Source of the DNA: Bacteroides congonensis
GTDB taxonomy: Bacteria; Bacteroidota; Bacteroidia; Bacteroidales; Bacteroidaceae
Assembly: GCF_900130125.1 (NCBI RefSeq)
Contig: NZ_FQXY01000011.1
Coordinates: 1,368,748-1,432,747 of the forward strand
DNA length: 64,000 nucleotides
Direction of reading: 5' to 3'
How positions within the stretch are numbered: position 1 is the stretch's first letter; every line of letters begins with the position of its first letter. The notes below the pieces were generated by a model. It was not told the DNA's origin, did not search any database, and saw only the letters and a list, made by a program, of their open reading frames with translations. A program made the translations under genes and the position numbers. Shown one piece after another: positions 18,701 through 26,819 of the stretch.

Positions 18701-19128
18701 AAGTAAGCGACCGGGGCGAATCTGTGGAACAATACTTTAATGTAAGCAAAGAAGTAGCCAACGGATACTGGCGCGGAGAAGGCACAAGCAACACGATTCC
18801 CCGTCCTGTACGAATGGGAGTACATACCGGATACGATTATGACTACAACGTGCAGACCTCAACACGTTATTTGGAAGACGCTTCCTATTTTAAACTGAAA
18901 ACAGTAACCTTGGGTTACACATTGCCGGAATCAGTTGTAAAGAAACTCCGTGTAAATTCATTAAGAGTCTACGTTTCGGCAGATAATCTGCTGACCCTCA
19001 CCAAGTATTCCGGTTATGATCCCGAAACATCATTTTCCGGCAGTCCGGGTGATTCAAATTATGGCGTTGACTTCGGTCTGCAACCCGTGTTGAGAACATT
19101 TATTTTTGGTCTGAATCTAAACTTTTAA
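15709..19128 (+). CDS. SusC-like TonB-dependent receptor with N-terminal STN signalling domain
   Basis: The 1139-residue protein has, in order, a signal segment (about 25-45), an STN domain (about 46-120, SLRASLKKIEQVSNYKFFYN and GGMDLAYKKEQDNVIVL), a carboxypeptidase-regulatory-like domain (about 125-205, GTVIDEKGEPIIGASIVVKG), a TonB-box-like DEVVVVGYG, a plug (LQGRVAGVNI, LKDASAAAIYGSRANAGVVL) and a barrel ending GLNLNF. The STN domain contacts FecR, matching the upstream sigma/FecR pair. The neighbours (GDPDs, organophosphate transporter) suggest the cargo is a glycerophosphodiester rather than a plain sugar. Cargo identity is inferred from context only. Confidence 0.95.
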   Translation: MKHKTTFEKLPQTNVGRSKNWKTLRALCLLLFLSVSFAAYSQITVSVKDISLRASLKKIEQVSNYKFFYNESLPELNRKVSLNVKDATIAQTMQQLLGGMDLAYKKEQDNVIVLIRKAQDKSITKKVTGTVIDEKGEPIIGASIVVKGESHGTITDFDGKFTLADVPEKGILTISYIGYKTVDIATTGQSLVKVVLQEDSKMIDEVVVVGYGVQSQKLVTTSISKVKMENIDQGNDYNPIKMLQGRVAGVNISSASGTPGETPNVTVRGIGSVSGGSSPLYVVDGIPSEKYPNLNPNDIESMEVLKDASAAAIYGSRANAGVVLITTKSGQQGKTKIEVSGRYGFAYLASDIEMANSTEYMNTMQAAIDNYNVQMGANLQLYVPSHIQETNWVKEISRKNSKTGTGSISISGGNEKTTFFASLGANTQEGYLNKSSYDQYNMRAKFTHKINNLFKLNMNLAGSASRSDLLEETSTSLKVLRTAREEQPWYSPYKEDGTSYKVNGTDILRHNPVMLINEEDWVAKKYQLSGVFSIDVTPFKGFKYTPTVSVYGILDNTSKKLSDKHDARKNSSGWGALAEQKDQSFRYVIDNIFSYNNEWNKLIYSVMLGHSFEKYTYEQFGAKSDNYANGAFPSSNFDLINAGPNIYAGNISYTSYALESYFGRIALNWDNKYILNASLRSDGSSRFAKNKRYGYFPSASFAWRASNEGFFPKNKYVNDAKLRLSWGMTGSMAGVSNYAPLSLISAGGASYNGSAGFQISQDARALTWEKASQFNIGFDIEMFQSRLTLNVDMFYQKTTDLLFKKPVNATTGYTTLQSNIGSLENKGLELALNGKILTGKFKWDLGGNISFVKNKLLSLIEGNDMYVVPSSGSNLLGGSMHALINGQPISTFYMLKMEGIYQRDDEVPAKLYAKGVRAGDVKYFDYNEDGDISDADRMNVGKAIPDFYGGITSNFSYKGFDLSLFGQFSVGGKVMSAWRGVNGSEGTDHLGLALSNVKVSDRGESVEQYFNVSKEVANGYWRGEGTSNTIPRPVRMGVHTGYDYDYNVQTSTRYLEDASYFKLKTVTLGYTLPESVVKKLRVNSLRVYVSADNLLTLTKYSGYDPETSFSGSPGDSNYGVDFGLQPVLRTFIFGLNLNF

Positions 19129-19140
19129 AAACATAGATGT

Positions 19141-20487
19141 ATGAAACGATACTATACTATAATCAACTATTTGCTGTGTAGCATTTGCCTTTTGTGGATG
19201 ACGGCTTGTTCAGGTATGCTGGACGATATGCGGCCTAAGGATCAGATACCTCAAGATATGTTGAGCGAATCCGATTTGGAAAAATTATTGAATGGAGTGT
19301 ACGCCGAAATGGAAGAACTTGTATTTAAGTTCTATATGGACGGTGACGTAAAAGGCGAGAATTTCAAGGCAGGCCCCGGCTTCTCTATGAACGACCCGAT
19401 GTCGATGGCTCCTAGTTCCAAAGAGGTTTTGAGCCAGTGGCAGAAATGCTTCACCACCTTGAAGCAAGTAAATTTCCTAGTCGAAACATACGAAGCGTCC
19501 TCTAATAAAGAAAACCTGGTAGTGAAGCAGACAGGCGGTACGGGATACTATTTCAGAGCCTTGATTTATTATCATTTAGCCACTCGTTGGGGTGGAGCTC
19601 CTATCTTGCGCAAACGTACCTATGATGTCGTACCTATCTCTCCCGAAGCAGAAGTATGGAGTTTTATCAGAGAAGACTTGACGAAAGCGGAAGGGTTATT
19701 GCCAGAGTTTACAGACCGTTTTTATGTATCTCTTAGCGCTTGTGACGCACTGAATGCCAAAGTATGCCTGTCTTTGAAAGACTATACGAACGCAGCCGCT
19801 TATGCCGACAAAGTGATTACAAAATCAAATTTTGCGTTGAGCGCTACATCAACTGATTATGCCAATGCCTTTGTTTCCAACAGCAGCAGTAAAGAACTGG
19901 TCTTTGCGCTAGCCAACAAGCGCAGCACAAGTCTGCTGCTATTCTACCAAACGGTGAACGACATCGACCCCACCTGGGATTATTCTCCCTCTGCCGACTG
20001 TTACGGACATCTTTACGATGATACAGCCGTCAAGAAACAAGATATACGTGCAAAAGCCGTGTTTGGCGCAGATAATAGCCGCATTATCAAATTTCCGAAT
20101 GGAAGTACCGGTCAGTTTGTCACTAATGAACAACCGTCACAGACTCCGATTGTAGTTACCCGCGTGGCAGAGATGTATCTGATAAAAGCAGAAGCACTGG
20201 GAGCTGTCAACGGACTGTCTACACTGAAAGAATTTATGAACAAACGTTACGCCACCGTTTCGCTGCCCTCAAGCATGACTGATGCTGAATTTCAGAACCA
20301 GATACTTGATGAGCGTCACCGTGAACTGTATGCGGAAGGTCAGCGATGGTATGATTTGAAGCGAACCAACCGTTTGGACTTGTTTTCTTCCTTGAACGGC
20401 AGAAACTACCTGATGTATTATCCCGTTCCCCAGTCGGAACGCGACTTGGCGGGAGAAGAAAACTATCCTCAAAATCCAGGCTATTAA
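19141..20487 (+). CDS. SusD/RagB-family outer-membrane lipoprotein
   Basis: The 448-residue protein starts with a lipoprotein signal (lipobox MTAC, Cys about 23) and ends in the typical SusD tail QNPGY. Helical TPR-like segments include GGTGYYFRALIYYHLATRWG and a late DERHRELYAEGQRWYDLKR, the usual SusD motif. It follows SusC by 12 bp and would form the SusCD lid/barrel complex. It is at the short end of the family (often 500-600 residues). Its ligand is probably what the GDPDs downstream cut. Confidence 0.94.
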   Translation: MKRYYTIINYLLCSICLLWMTACSGMLDDMRPKDQIPQDMLSESDLEKLLNGVYAEMEELVFKFYMDGDVKGENFKAGPGFSMNDPMSMAPSSKEVLSQWQKCFTTLKQVNFLVETYEASSNKENLVVKQTGGTGYYFRALIYYHLATRWGGAPILRKRTYDVVPISPEAEVWSFIREDLTKAEGLLPEFTDRFYVSLSACDALNAKVCLSLKDYTNAAAYADKVITKSNFALSATSTDYANAFVSNSSSKELVFALANKRSTSLLLFYQTVNDIDPTWDYSPSADCYGHLYDDTAVKKQDIRAKAVFGADNSRIIKFPNGSTGQFVTNEQPSQTPIVVTRVAEMYLIKAEALGAVNGLSTLKEFMNKRYATVSLPSSMTDAEFQNQILDERHRELYAEGQRWYDLKRTNRLDLFSSLNGRNYLMYYPVPQSERDLAGEENYPQNPGY

Positions 20488-20508
20488 TTATCTTAGAAAG
20501 AACAAAGT

Positions 20509-23040
20509 ATGAAGAATATAAAAATAGTTACAACGTTTTTCATCTGTTTGCTGCTACTTTCGGCATGCTCGGATGATTGGAAGGAAAATGCGCTGACAGC
20601 TAAATTTACTTTTGACAAGACAACCTACTATGTAGGTGAAGAAGTCTGTATCACGAATGAGACAGTAGGCGGAGAAGGAAATTATACCTGCCAATGGGAT
20701 TTAGGGAATGGGGAGACTTCAACGGAAGTTGCTCCCAAAGTGACTTATGAAACGAATGGGGCATATACAGTGACTTTGCACGTCAAAGACGGCAAAGGAA
20801 ATTATGCGATGGCTCATAAATTGCTGACGATTGAAGCAGAACCTCTGCCCGAAGTCGGCAATGTGAAACTGAAGTGGGTAGGTGCACACGTACTGGGCGA
20901 AATACGTTCTACGGCTCCGGCAGTCAGTGATGATAATAGCGTATATATGACTTCCAATGACCATTATTTGCGGAAATTCTCGGCCGCTACCGGTGAACAA
21001 TTGTGGGAATTCGACTTGTGGACATCTGCCGATGGTGATTCTCCGTCCGGTAACACGCATACCACTCCGAGTATTGATACGGACGGTACTGTGTATGTAG
21101 GAACAGGCGACACGAGCGGCAAAGTAGGGCGTGTATACGCCATCAATCCCGATGGAACAAAGAAATGGGTAGTTGCCGGAGATGCAGAAAAAGGATTTTG
21201 GAATAAAGGACAGGCTTCCAAACCTCGTATTAATTATCTGACTTGTGCGATTGGAGAGAATCACATCTATATGGGGAATGGCGGCTCTACGGGCTCTGTG
21301 CTTGCTGTCGATAAGAGCACCGGTTACAGAGTAGGTTATGTGGCAAACGCAGATAATTCCGGCGGCCCTTCGGGCGGAGTATCTGCCGGAATGGCATTGG
21401 CGAACAACACATTGATTTGGTCAGGCGGAAAGAACGGATTATTCGGAGCGTCGGCGTCTGCGCTGAATACAGGTGGTAATGTGATGTGGGCATGGCAAAT
21501 ATATAGTTCGGGAAATGATAAGCCTGCGGAAAACATGAATGCTTCCGTAGCTGTGGACGCTGCCGGCACCATATACGGAATTGCCACCTTCCCGGGCATA
21601 GGAAGCAGCGCATTTGCTGTGGGAAGTGACGGGGTCGAAAAATGGCGTACTTCGTTAGGAAATGTAGGGACGCTGGATCAGGGCGGCGTTGTGATAGGCT
21701 TGGATGGAAGCGTCATTGTGACCGTAAAACGTGCTCCGGGTGAAGCCACGGGAGGAATCGTTGCGTTATCTCCTAATGGAGTAATTCAATGGCATTACGG
21801 TGTGCCGGAAGACGTCAGTGGATGTGCGGCAATCGACCAGGCCGGTAATATTCATTTTGGAACACAGTCCGGTAATTATTATATCATTAAACCCGAAGCC
21901 TCGGAAGAACAGCTAATCTTGAAAAAAGACTTGGCCGCATTGATTAGCGAGAGCGATTCTCCTTTAAAAGATAATTGGGAAGCGGGTATCGGAAAAATCT
22001 GGAGTTCGCCTACCATCGGGCCGGATGGAACGATCTATATTGGCGTTACTCATACAGTAGATCCATCGAAGAGTGTCCTGGTAGCTTTGGAAGATGAAGG
22101 TATAACCGGATGTGCAGCTTCGGCATGGCCGATGAAAGGAAAAGACAGCCGTCACTCCAGTGCACAATTGGGAGGTTCGGGAGAGAATCCGGGAGGTGAA
22201 CCGGGCGGACAACTGCCTATTACAGGGAATCTGAAGACTGATTTAAAAAACTTGTTTGATGATAGTTCCTACAAGGTCTGGCTTTGTGCCCATCGGGCGA
22301 ACACGCAGAAAGGTATAAACAATGGCATACCGGAGAATTCATTGCCTTCCATAGAGTATGCGATTAATGCAGGAGTAGAAATGATCGAGCTTGACGCACG
22401 TCCCACTTCTGACGGAATATTGGTACTGATGCACGATAATACGATTGACAGAACCACTAACGGAAGCGGCGCGGTAGGAGATTATTCTTATCAGCAGTTA
22501 CAGCAGTTCTATCTTAAAGATGCAGCGGGGAATCTCACAAACGAGCGGATCCCCACTTTAGAGGACGCATTGAAAAAAGGTAAAGGAAAGGTTTATTATA
22601 ATTTGGATATAGTCAACAAAAACGTTGCCGTAGCGACAATAGTGGCATTGCTTAAAAAACTCGACATGGAAAACGAAGTTCTGCTCTATGTCTCAAACAA
22701 CCGTAATTATGCATATGATTTGAAAGCGGCGAACGGCAGTCTCTTACTGCATCCGATGGCAAAAGCTTCAGATGATATTACCTATTTTGCTTCATCTTAC
22801 ACGGACAATGTGCAAATGATGCAACTTTCCACCTCGGATGCTCTTGCGGGAGCGATGACGGAAGACATTAAATCCAAAGGCTGGCTTCTATTCTCCAATA
22901 TCGTAGGAGCGAATGATACGAACATGTTGTCGGACAACTATTCGGGTCTGGTAGGCATGATAAACAAACGCATTAATATCGTACAGACCGATTATGCTGA
23001 AGTGGCAGCCAAGTATTTGAAATCCAAAAACTATAGATGA
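20509..23040 (+). CDS. PKD - PQQ-type beta-propeller - glycerophosphodiester phosphodiesterase fusion lipoprotein
   Basis: The 843-residue protein has a lipoprotein signal (lipobox LSAC), a PKD-like Ig domain (about residues 28-115, NYTCQWDLGNGETSTEV), a PQQ-type beta-propeller (about 120-555, with repeats such as DDNSVYMTSNDHYLRKFSAA and GTVYVGTGDTSGKVG), a Gly/Pro-rich linker (about 560-575) and a GDPD TIM barrel (about 590-843). GDPD catalytic features are present: H595-R, PENS, ELDA, and H642-D; the usual HRG is HRA. It would hydrolyse glycerophosphodiesters to glycerol-3-phosphate plus an alcohol. The lipid anchor and beta domains suggest surface binding as well as cutting. It overlaps the next GDPD gene by 4 bp. 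Confidence 0.88.
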   Translation: MKNIKIVTTFFICLLLLSACSDDWKENALTAKFTFDKTTYYVGEEVCITNETVGGEGNYTCQWDLGNGETSTEVAPKVTYETNGAYTVTLHVKDGKGNYAMAHKLLTIEAEPLPEVGNVKLKWVGAHVLGEIRSTAPAVSDDNSVYMTSNDHYLRKFSAATGEQLWEFDLWTSADGDSPSGNTHTTPSIDTDGTVYVGTGDTSGKVGRVYAINPDGTKKWVVAGDAEKGFWNKGQASKPRINYLTCAIGENHIYMGNGGSTGSVLAVDKSTGYRVGYVANADNSGGPSGGVSAGMALANNTLIWSGGKNGLFGASASALNTGGNVMWAWQIYSSGNDKPAENMNASVAVDAAGTIYGIATFPGIGSSAFAVGSDGVEKWRTSLGNVGTLDQGGVVIGLDGSVIVTVKRAPGEATGGIVALSPNGVIQWHYGVPEDVSGCAAIDQAGNIHFGTQSGNYYIIKPEASEEQLILKKDLAALISESDSPLKDNWEAGIGKIWSSPTIGPDGTIYIGVTHTVDPSKSVLVALEDEGITGCAASAWPMKGKDSRHSSAQLGGSGENPGGEPGGQLPITGNLKTDLKNLFDDSSYKVWLCAHRANTQKGINNGIPENSLPSIEYAINAGVEMIELDARPTSDGILVLMHDNTIDRTTNGSGAVGDYSYQQLQQFYLKDAAGNLTNERIPTLEDALKKGKGKVYYNLDIVNKNVAVATIVALLKKLDMENEVLLYVSNNRNYAYDLKAANGSLLLHPMAKASDDITYFASSYTDNVQMMQLSTSDALAGAMTEDIKSKGWLLFSNIVGANDTNMLSDNYSGLVGMINKRINIVQTDYAEVAAKYLKSKNYR

Positions 23041-23972
23041 CAAAAATGAATATGAAGAACTACCTGATAATAGGAATTATTTTGCTGTTTCCTTTCCGCT
23101 TGTTTGCAGATGAACCGGTGAAGGCAATTTATGCAAAGATAACGAATCCTGATGATAAAGAAATAACCGTAGTCGCTCATCGGGCGGACTGGCGTTTTGC
23201 ACCTGAAAATTCACTGGCGGCGATAGAGAGTTCTATCCGGTTGGGAGCCGACGTCGTAGAACTGGACGTTCAGAAAACCAAAGACGGACAGTTGATTCTT
23301 ATGCATGATAAGACTTTGGACAGAACGACTACCGGAAAAGGTAAGGTTGCCGAGTGGACACTGGATTCCATCCGGACGCTCCGTTTGAAGAATGGTGCCG
23401 CTTTGAGAACCAAACACCGTGTGTCTACATTGGAAGAAGCATTATTGACAGCCAAAGGGCGCGTTATGGTAAATTTGGATAAGGCTTATCCGATATTCGA
23501 TGAGATTTTCCCCATTTTGGAGAAAACCGGGACTGTTGGACAGATTATCATGAAAGGGTCGAAGCCTGTTGCGGAAGTGAAAAAGGATTTGGGAAAATAT
23601 TTAAACCGGATCCTATATATGCCAATCATACATTTGGATCGACCGGGAGCTATGCGGCAAATAGATGATTTCATGCAAGAACTTCACCCGGTAGCCTTCG
23701 AATTGTTGTTTGAATCGGATACTTGCCAACTCCCCAAACAAGTGAGGGCTAAACTTGAAGGAAAAAGTAAGATTTGGTATAATACTCTTTGGGATACGAT
23801 GGCAGGCGGACATGATGACGATAAATCGTTGGAAAATCCGGATGAAGGATATGGATATTTGATAGATAAACTTGGAGCGACAATCATCCAGACCGACCGT
23901 ACCGCTTATTTACTGGAATACTTGCAAGCTCGTAAAAAACGTAATGAACATAAGATAGATGTCTTTCATTAA
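23037..23972 (+). CDS. Glycerophosphodiester phosphodiesterase, secreted
   Basis: The 311-residue product carries a signal peptide (MKNYLIIGIILLFPFRLFA) and one GDPD domain. Key residues are H48-R (VVAHRADW), PENS, ELDV and H90-D (LMHDKTLDRTTTG). It hydrolyses glycerophosphodiesters, most likely in the periplasm, and may take what the first GDPD or SusC delivers. The first ATG overlaps the stop of the fusion gene in ATGA; in-frame ATGs at 23046 and 23052 also fit, and 23052 leaves the shortest signal peptide. The next gene encodes an organophosphate antiporter, the expected way to take up the glycerol-3-phosphate formed. Confidence 0.9.
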   Translation: MTKMNMKNYLIIGIILLFPFRLFADEPVKAIYAKITNPDDKEITVVAHRADWRFAPENSLAAIESSIRLGADVVELDVQKTKDGQLILMHDKTLDRTTTGKGKVAEWTLDSIRTLRLKNGAALRTKHRVSTLEEALLTAKGRVMVNLDKAYPIFDEIFPILEKTGTVGQIIMKGSKPVAEVKKDLGKYLNRILYMPIIHLDRPGAMRQIDDFMQELHPVAFELLFESDTCQLPKQVRAKLEGKSKIWYNTLWDTMAGGHDDDKSLENPDEGYGYLIDKLGATIIQTDRTAYLLEYLQARKKRNEHKIDVFH

Positions 23973-23988
23973 TATGTAAACTTCAGTT

Positions 23989-25344
23989 ATGTCATTTAAA
24001 ATAGTGGACTTTTATAAAATCTCTTCCCCGCTAGTCGGGGGAGAGACTGATTCCGAACGTTCTTCCCGCTTTAAGCATATCCGTTGGGCTACTTTTTTGT
24101 CGGCTACTACCGGATATGGCATTTACTATGTTTGTCGTCTTAGTATGAACGTAGTGCGCAAACCGATTGTAGAGGAAGGAGTATTTTCCGAGACTCAATT
24201 AGGAATCATAGGATCTTGCCTGTTTTTCGTGTATGCGGTAGGCAAACTGACGAATGGATTTCTTGCCGACCGTAGTAATGTACGGCGTTTTATGTCTACC
24301 GGACTATTGTGTTCCGCTTTGATAAATCTATGTTTAGGTTTCACCGGTTCCTTTTATGCGTTTGTCGTACTTTGGGGATTGAATGGTTGGTTTCAGTCGA
24401 TGGGAGCAGCATCCGGAGTGGTTTCGCTCACTCGGTGGTACAGTAGCAAAGAACGCGGTACTTTTTACGGCTTCTGGTCTGCCAGTCATAATCTGGGTGA
24501 AGCATTGACCTTTATTTCCATAGCCTTGTTAGTCAGTTGGATGGGGTGGAGATATGGGATGATTGGAGCCGGTGTCATTGGGATATTAGGCTTCTTTATG
24601 ATGCTTGTCTTTATGCGTGATACGCCACAGAGCCAGGGATTCTTGTTGGACAAAAAATCTTCTCCTGTGGACTCTCATTCTTCGCCGGCTAAACAGACGG
24701 AAGATTTCAACAAAGCTCAAAAAGCAGTTTTGAAAAATCCCGCAATTTGGATTTTGGCTTTGTCAAGTGCATTTATGTATATCAGCCGCTATGCTGTGAA
24801 CAGTTGGGGCGTTTTCTATCTGGAAGCTCAAAAGGGCTATTCTACGTTGGATGCCAGTTTTATAATCTCAATCAGTTCTATCTGTGGAATCATTGGTACG
24901 GTATTTTCCGGCATCATTTCCGATAAAATGTTTTCCGGCAGTCGTAATATTCCGGCTTTGGTATTTGGGTTGATGAATGTAATAGCTCTCTGTCTGTTTC
25001 TCTTGGTTCCGGGTGTTCATTTTTGGATAGATGTGTTGGCAATGGTGCTGTTCGGTTTAGGCATTGGAGTTTTGATTTGTTTTCTGGGTGGTTTGATGGC
25101 AGTGGATATTGCTCCCCGCAACGCGTCGGGTGCAGCTTTGGGAGTAGTCGGCATCGCCAGTTATATCGGAGCCGGACTGCAAGACGTGATGAGCGGTATT
25201 CTGATAGAAGAGCAAAAGACTGTTCAAAATGGCGTTGATGTTTATGACTTTACCTATATCAATTGGTTTTGGATTGGCGCGGCATTGTTGTCTGTTCTCT
25301 TAGCTTTGTTGGTTTGGAATGCAAAATCAAAAGAAGTGAATTAA
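23989..25344 (+). CDS. GlpT/UhpC-like MFS organophosphate:phosphate antiporter
   Basis: The 451-residue protein has about 12 TM helices and fits the organophosphate:Pi antiporter branch of the MFS, seen in YYVCRLSMNVVRKP, LGIIGSCLFFVYAVGKLTNG and SLTRWYSSKERGTFYGFW. Such proteins bring glycerol-3-phosphate or sugar phosphates into the cytoplasm. It is the last gene of the operon, 16 bp after the GDPD gene and before a strong terminator. With two phosphodiesterases upstream, glycerol-3-phosphate is the most likely substrate. A sugar-phosphate sensor or transporter (UhpC/UhpT-like) is the main alternative. Confidence 0.9.
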   Translation: MSFKIVDFYKISSPLVGGETDSERSSRFKHIRWATFLSATTGYGIYYVCRLSMNVVRKPIVEEGVFSETQLGIIGSCLFFVYAVGKLTNGFLADRSNVRRFMSTGLLCSALINLCLGFTGSFYAFVVLWGLNGWFQSMGAASGVVSLTRWYSSKERGTFYGFWSASHNLGEALTFISIALLVSWMGWRYGMIGAGVIGILGFFMMLVFMRDTPQSQGFLLDKKSSPVDSHSSPAKQTEDFNKAQKAVLKNPAIWILALSSAFMYISRYAVNSWGVFYLEAQKGYSTLDASFIISISSICGIIGTVFSGIISDKMFSGSRNIPALVFGLMNVIALCLFLLVPGVHFWIDVLAMVLFGLGIGVLICFLGGLMAVDIAPRNASGAALGVVGIASYIGAGLQDVMSGILIEEQKTVQNGVDVYDFTYINWFWIGAALLSVLLALLVWNAKSKEVN

Positions 25345-25395
25345 AAGTGAGTACATTAGGTTAGAAATAAAGTCTTTGTTTTCGAGGTATTGGTC

Positions 25396-25446
25396 GCCAT
25401 TCCGGGAAGTAAGTAATGATTGCTTTCTTCCTGGAATGGCTTTTTT
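25396..25446 (+). terminator. Terminator of the glycerophosphodiester operon
   Basis: A 14-bp stem pairs GCCATTCCGGGAAG (25396-25409) with CTTCCTGGAATGGC (25427-25440), with one G-U pair, followed by six T. Confidence 0.92.
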
Positions 25447-25539
25447 ATAATCAATTAAATAATAGTTTTATGGAAAATTCATGTAATGATGAATTGTTTT
25501 GTTCATTGAAAAACGAACTTCGCAAAGTAATGCACAAAT

Positions 25540-25704
25540 ATGTCTGCCACTATCGAATATCAGGGAGACCCGAAACGATACATTTTCGTAGTGTTGGCCG
25601 CTATCGACCACGGCCGTCTTACGTATGACGGAGTAGCGAACTACGAACAGACTTTCTGTTCTTTGATACCTGTAATTGATTATTGCTTTGTTGTTGGATT
25701 ATGA
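25540..25704 (+). CDS. Small 54-residue ORF, unrecognised; possible gene remnant
   Basis: ATG at 25540 to TGA at 25702-25704 encodes a 54-residue product beginning MSATIEYQGDPKRY. Codon use over the first 45 codons looks like that of nearby genes (GAC, TAC, CGT, GAA), but I recall no family. A second overlapping frame from 25470 (MENSCNDELF) is also open. The stretch between the terminator at 25446 and the toxin promoter at 25720 could be a decayed gene or non-coding DNA. No promoter or ribosome site was seen. Confidence 0.22.
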   Translation: MSATIEYQGDPKRYIFVVLAAIDHGRLTYDGVANYEQTFCSLIPVIDYCFVVGL

Positions 25705-25719
25705 ATGTTAGAATAATAT

Positions 25720-25750
25720 TTTGAAAAATAGAATTATAATTTTATCTTTG
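25720..25750 (+). promoter_or_regulatory. Promoter of the HigBA-type toxin-antitoxin pair
   Basis: TTTG at 25720-25723 is 19 bp upstream of a perfect -7 box TATCTTTG (25743-25750). The toxin ATG follows at 25773. Confidence 0.75.
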
Positions 25751-25772
25751 TCACATGAAAAATGAGTAACTA

Positions 25773-26066
25773 ATGAGAATATTTACTGAACAGGCATTAA
25801 AAGAATATGCAGAGAAGCATCCCGATTCAAAAGTCGCTTTGCAAGAATGGGCTGTTATAGTCAAAAGAAGTGAGTGGACTTGTTTCGCTGATATAAAGAA
25901 AACTTTTAATAGTGCTGATAATGTAGGTAATCAGCATTATGTTTTCAATATTAAAGGAAACAATTATCGGTTGGTGGTAGTTATTAAGTTTACTGTAAAG
26001 TTTGTATATATTCGCTTTATTGGTACTCATAAAGAATATGATAAAATAGATTGTTCTAATATTTGA
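25773..26066 (+). CDS. higB: HigB-type toxin (mRNA interferase)
   Basis: The 97-residue protein fits the HigB toxin family, with WTCFADIKKTFNSADNVG, a basic core (FNIKGNNYRLVVVIKF) and the C-terminal signature FIRFIGTHKEYDKID-like region (YIRFIGTHKEYDKID). HigB proteins cut mRNA on the ribosome. The toxin-before-antitoxin order and the 4-bp gap to an HTH antitoxin are typical of HigBA. The module sits between two strong terminators. A RelE-like toxin is the only close alternative. Confidence 0.9.
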   Translation: MRIFTEQALKEYAEKHPDSKVALQEWAVIVKRSEWTCFADIKKTFNSADNVGNQHYVFNIKGNNYRLVVVIKFTVKFVYIRFIGTHKEYDKIDCSNI

Positions 26067-26070
26067 AAGT

Positions 26071-26436
26071 ATGACAAAGATAGAGAACCAAACCCAATAT
26101 GAATGGGCTGTAAAAAGAGTAGAGGAGCTTCTTCCGTTAGTGAAAGATGATACTCCTTTGGATGACCCTAACAGCATAGAGTTGGAACTTCTTTCTAATC
26201 TTGTTGCTGACTACTCCGAAGAACATTTTTCTTTGGGAGAACCTTCACTTGTCGATGTCCTGAAACTTCGTATGTACGAGATGGGACTTAATCAAAAGTC
26301 ACTATCTCAGTTAATAGGAGTCAGTCCTTCACGTCTTAGTGATTATATTTCGGGAAAATGTGAGCCAACATTGAAGGTGGCTCGTGAGATAAGTAGGAAA
26401 TTGAATATTGATGCTAATATTGTGTTGGGAGTATAG
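26071..26436 (+). CDS. higA: HigA-type antitoxin with XRE helix-turn-helix
   Basis: The 121-residue protein has an acidic N-terminal half and an XRE-type HTH at about residues 68-115 (MGLNQKSLSQLIGVSPSRLS). HigA neutralises HigB and represses the operon. The N-terminal half (QYEWAVKRVEELLPLV) matches antitoxins of the longer HigA type seen in Bacteroides. It starts 4 bp after higB. The promoter at 25720-25750 is the likely site of autoregulation. Confidence 0.9.
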   Translation: MTKIENQTQYEWAVKRVEELLPLVKDDTPLDDPNSIELELLSNLVADYSEEHFSLGEPSLVDVLKLRMYEMGLNQKSLSQLIGVSPSRLSDYISGKCEPTLKVAREISRKLNIDANIVLGV

Positions 26437-26461
26437 CTTCGAACTTAACTTTAAAAAGATG

Positions 26462-26513
26462 GCGGGAAATCTGAAAAAGACAGTTGTGTTTTCAGATTTC
26501 CCGCTGTCTTTTT
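26462..26513 (+). terminator. Terminator of higBA
   Basis: A perfect 16-bp stem (26462-26477 with 26489-26504; arm GCGGGAAATCTGAAAA) is followed by TGTCTTTTT. Confidence 0.92.
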
Positions 26514-26753
26514 GAAGAAGAAAAAGGCAAAAAGTGAGGGGATTGAGGGAGAATTTATAATATTTGTGTTTGTTTTAAAAGAAAATATAGATAGGTGTAT
26601 TGGAAATGAATGAAGTCAGTACTAGAGTAAGCAAAGACATGTACTTGATTTGCCTGATTCTCCTATATCATCCAGTTGAATGTAGTACTTGTTACAGTCA
26701 AGTCTTCTATACATTTTCTCATGATTTTGCCTATCCGAATATATAATACAAAA

Positions 26754-26819
26754 ACTGCTTTCAGCTTCTGGTTTATGCTCTGAAACTCCTTGATAGAAGG
26801 GAATGTGGCTGAAAGCAGT
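26754..26819. repeat. Inverted repeat ACTGCTTTCAGC / GCTGAAAGCAGT
   Basis: Perfect 12-bp arms at 26754-26765 and 26808-26819 with a 42-nt loop. The core CTGAAAGCA recurs as the arm of the hairpin at 53999-54037. Confidence 0.75.

Noticed and set aside
25416..25628. A 70-codon plus-strand ORF
   Set aside because: Its start lies inside the terminator at 25396-25446; no protein features.
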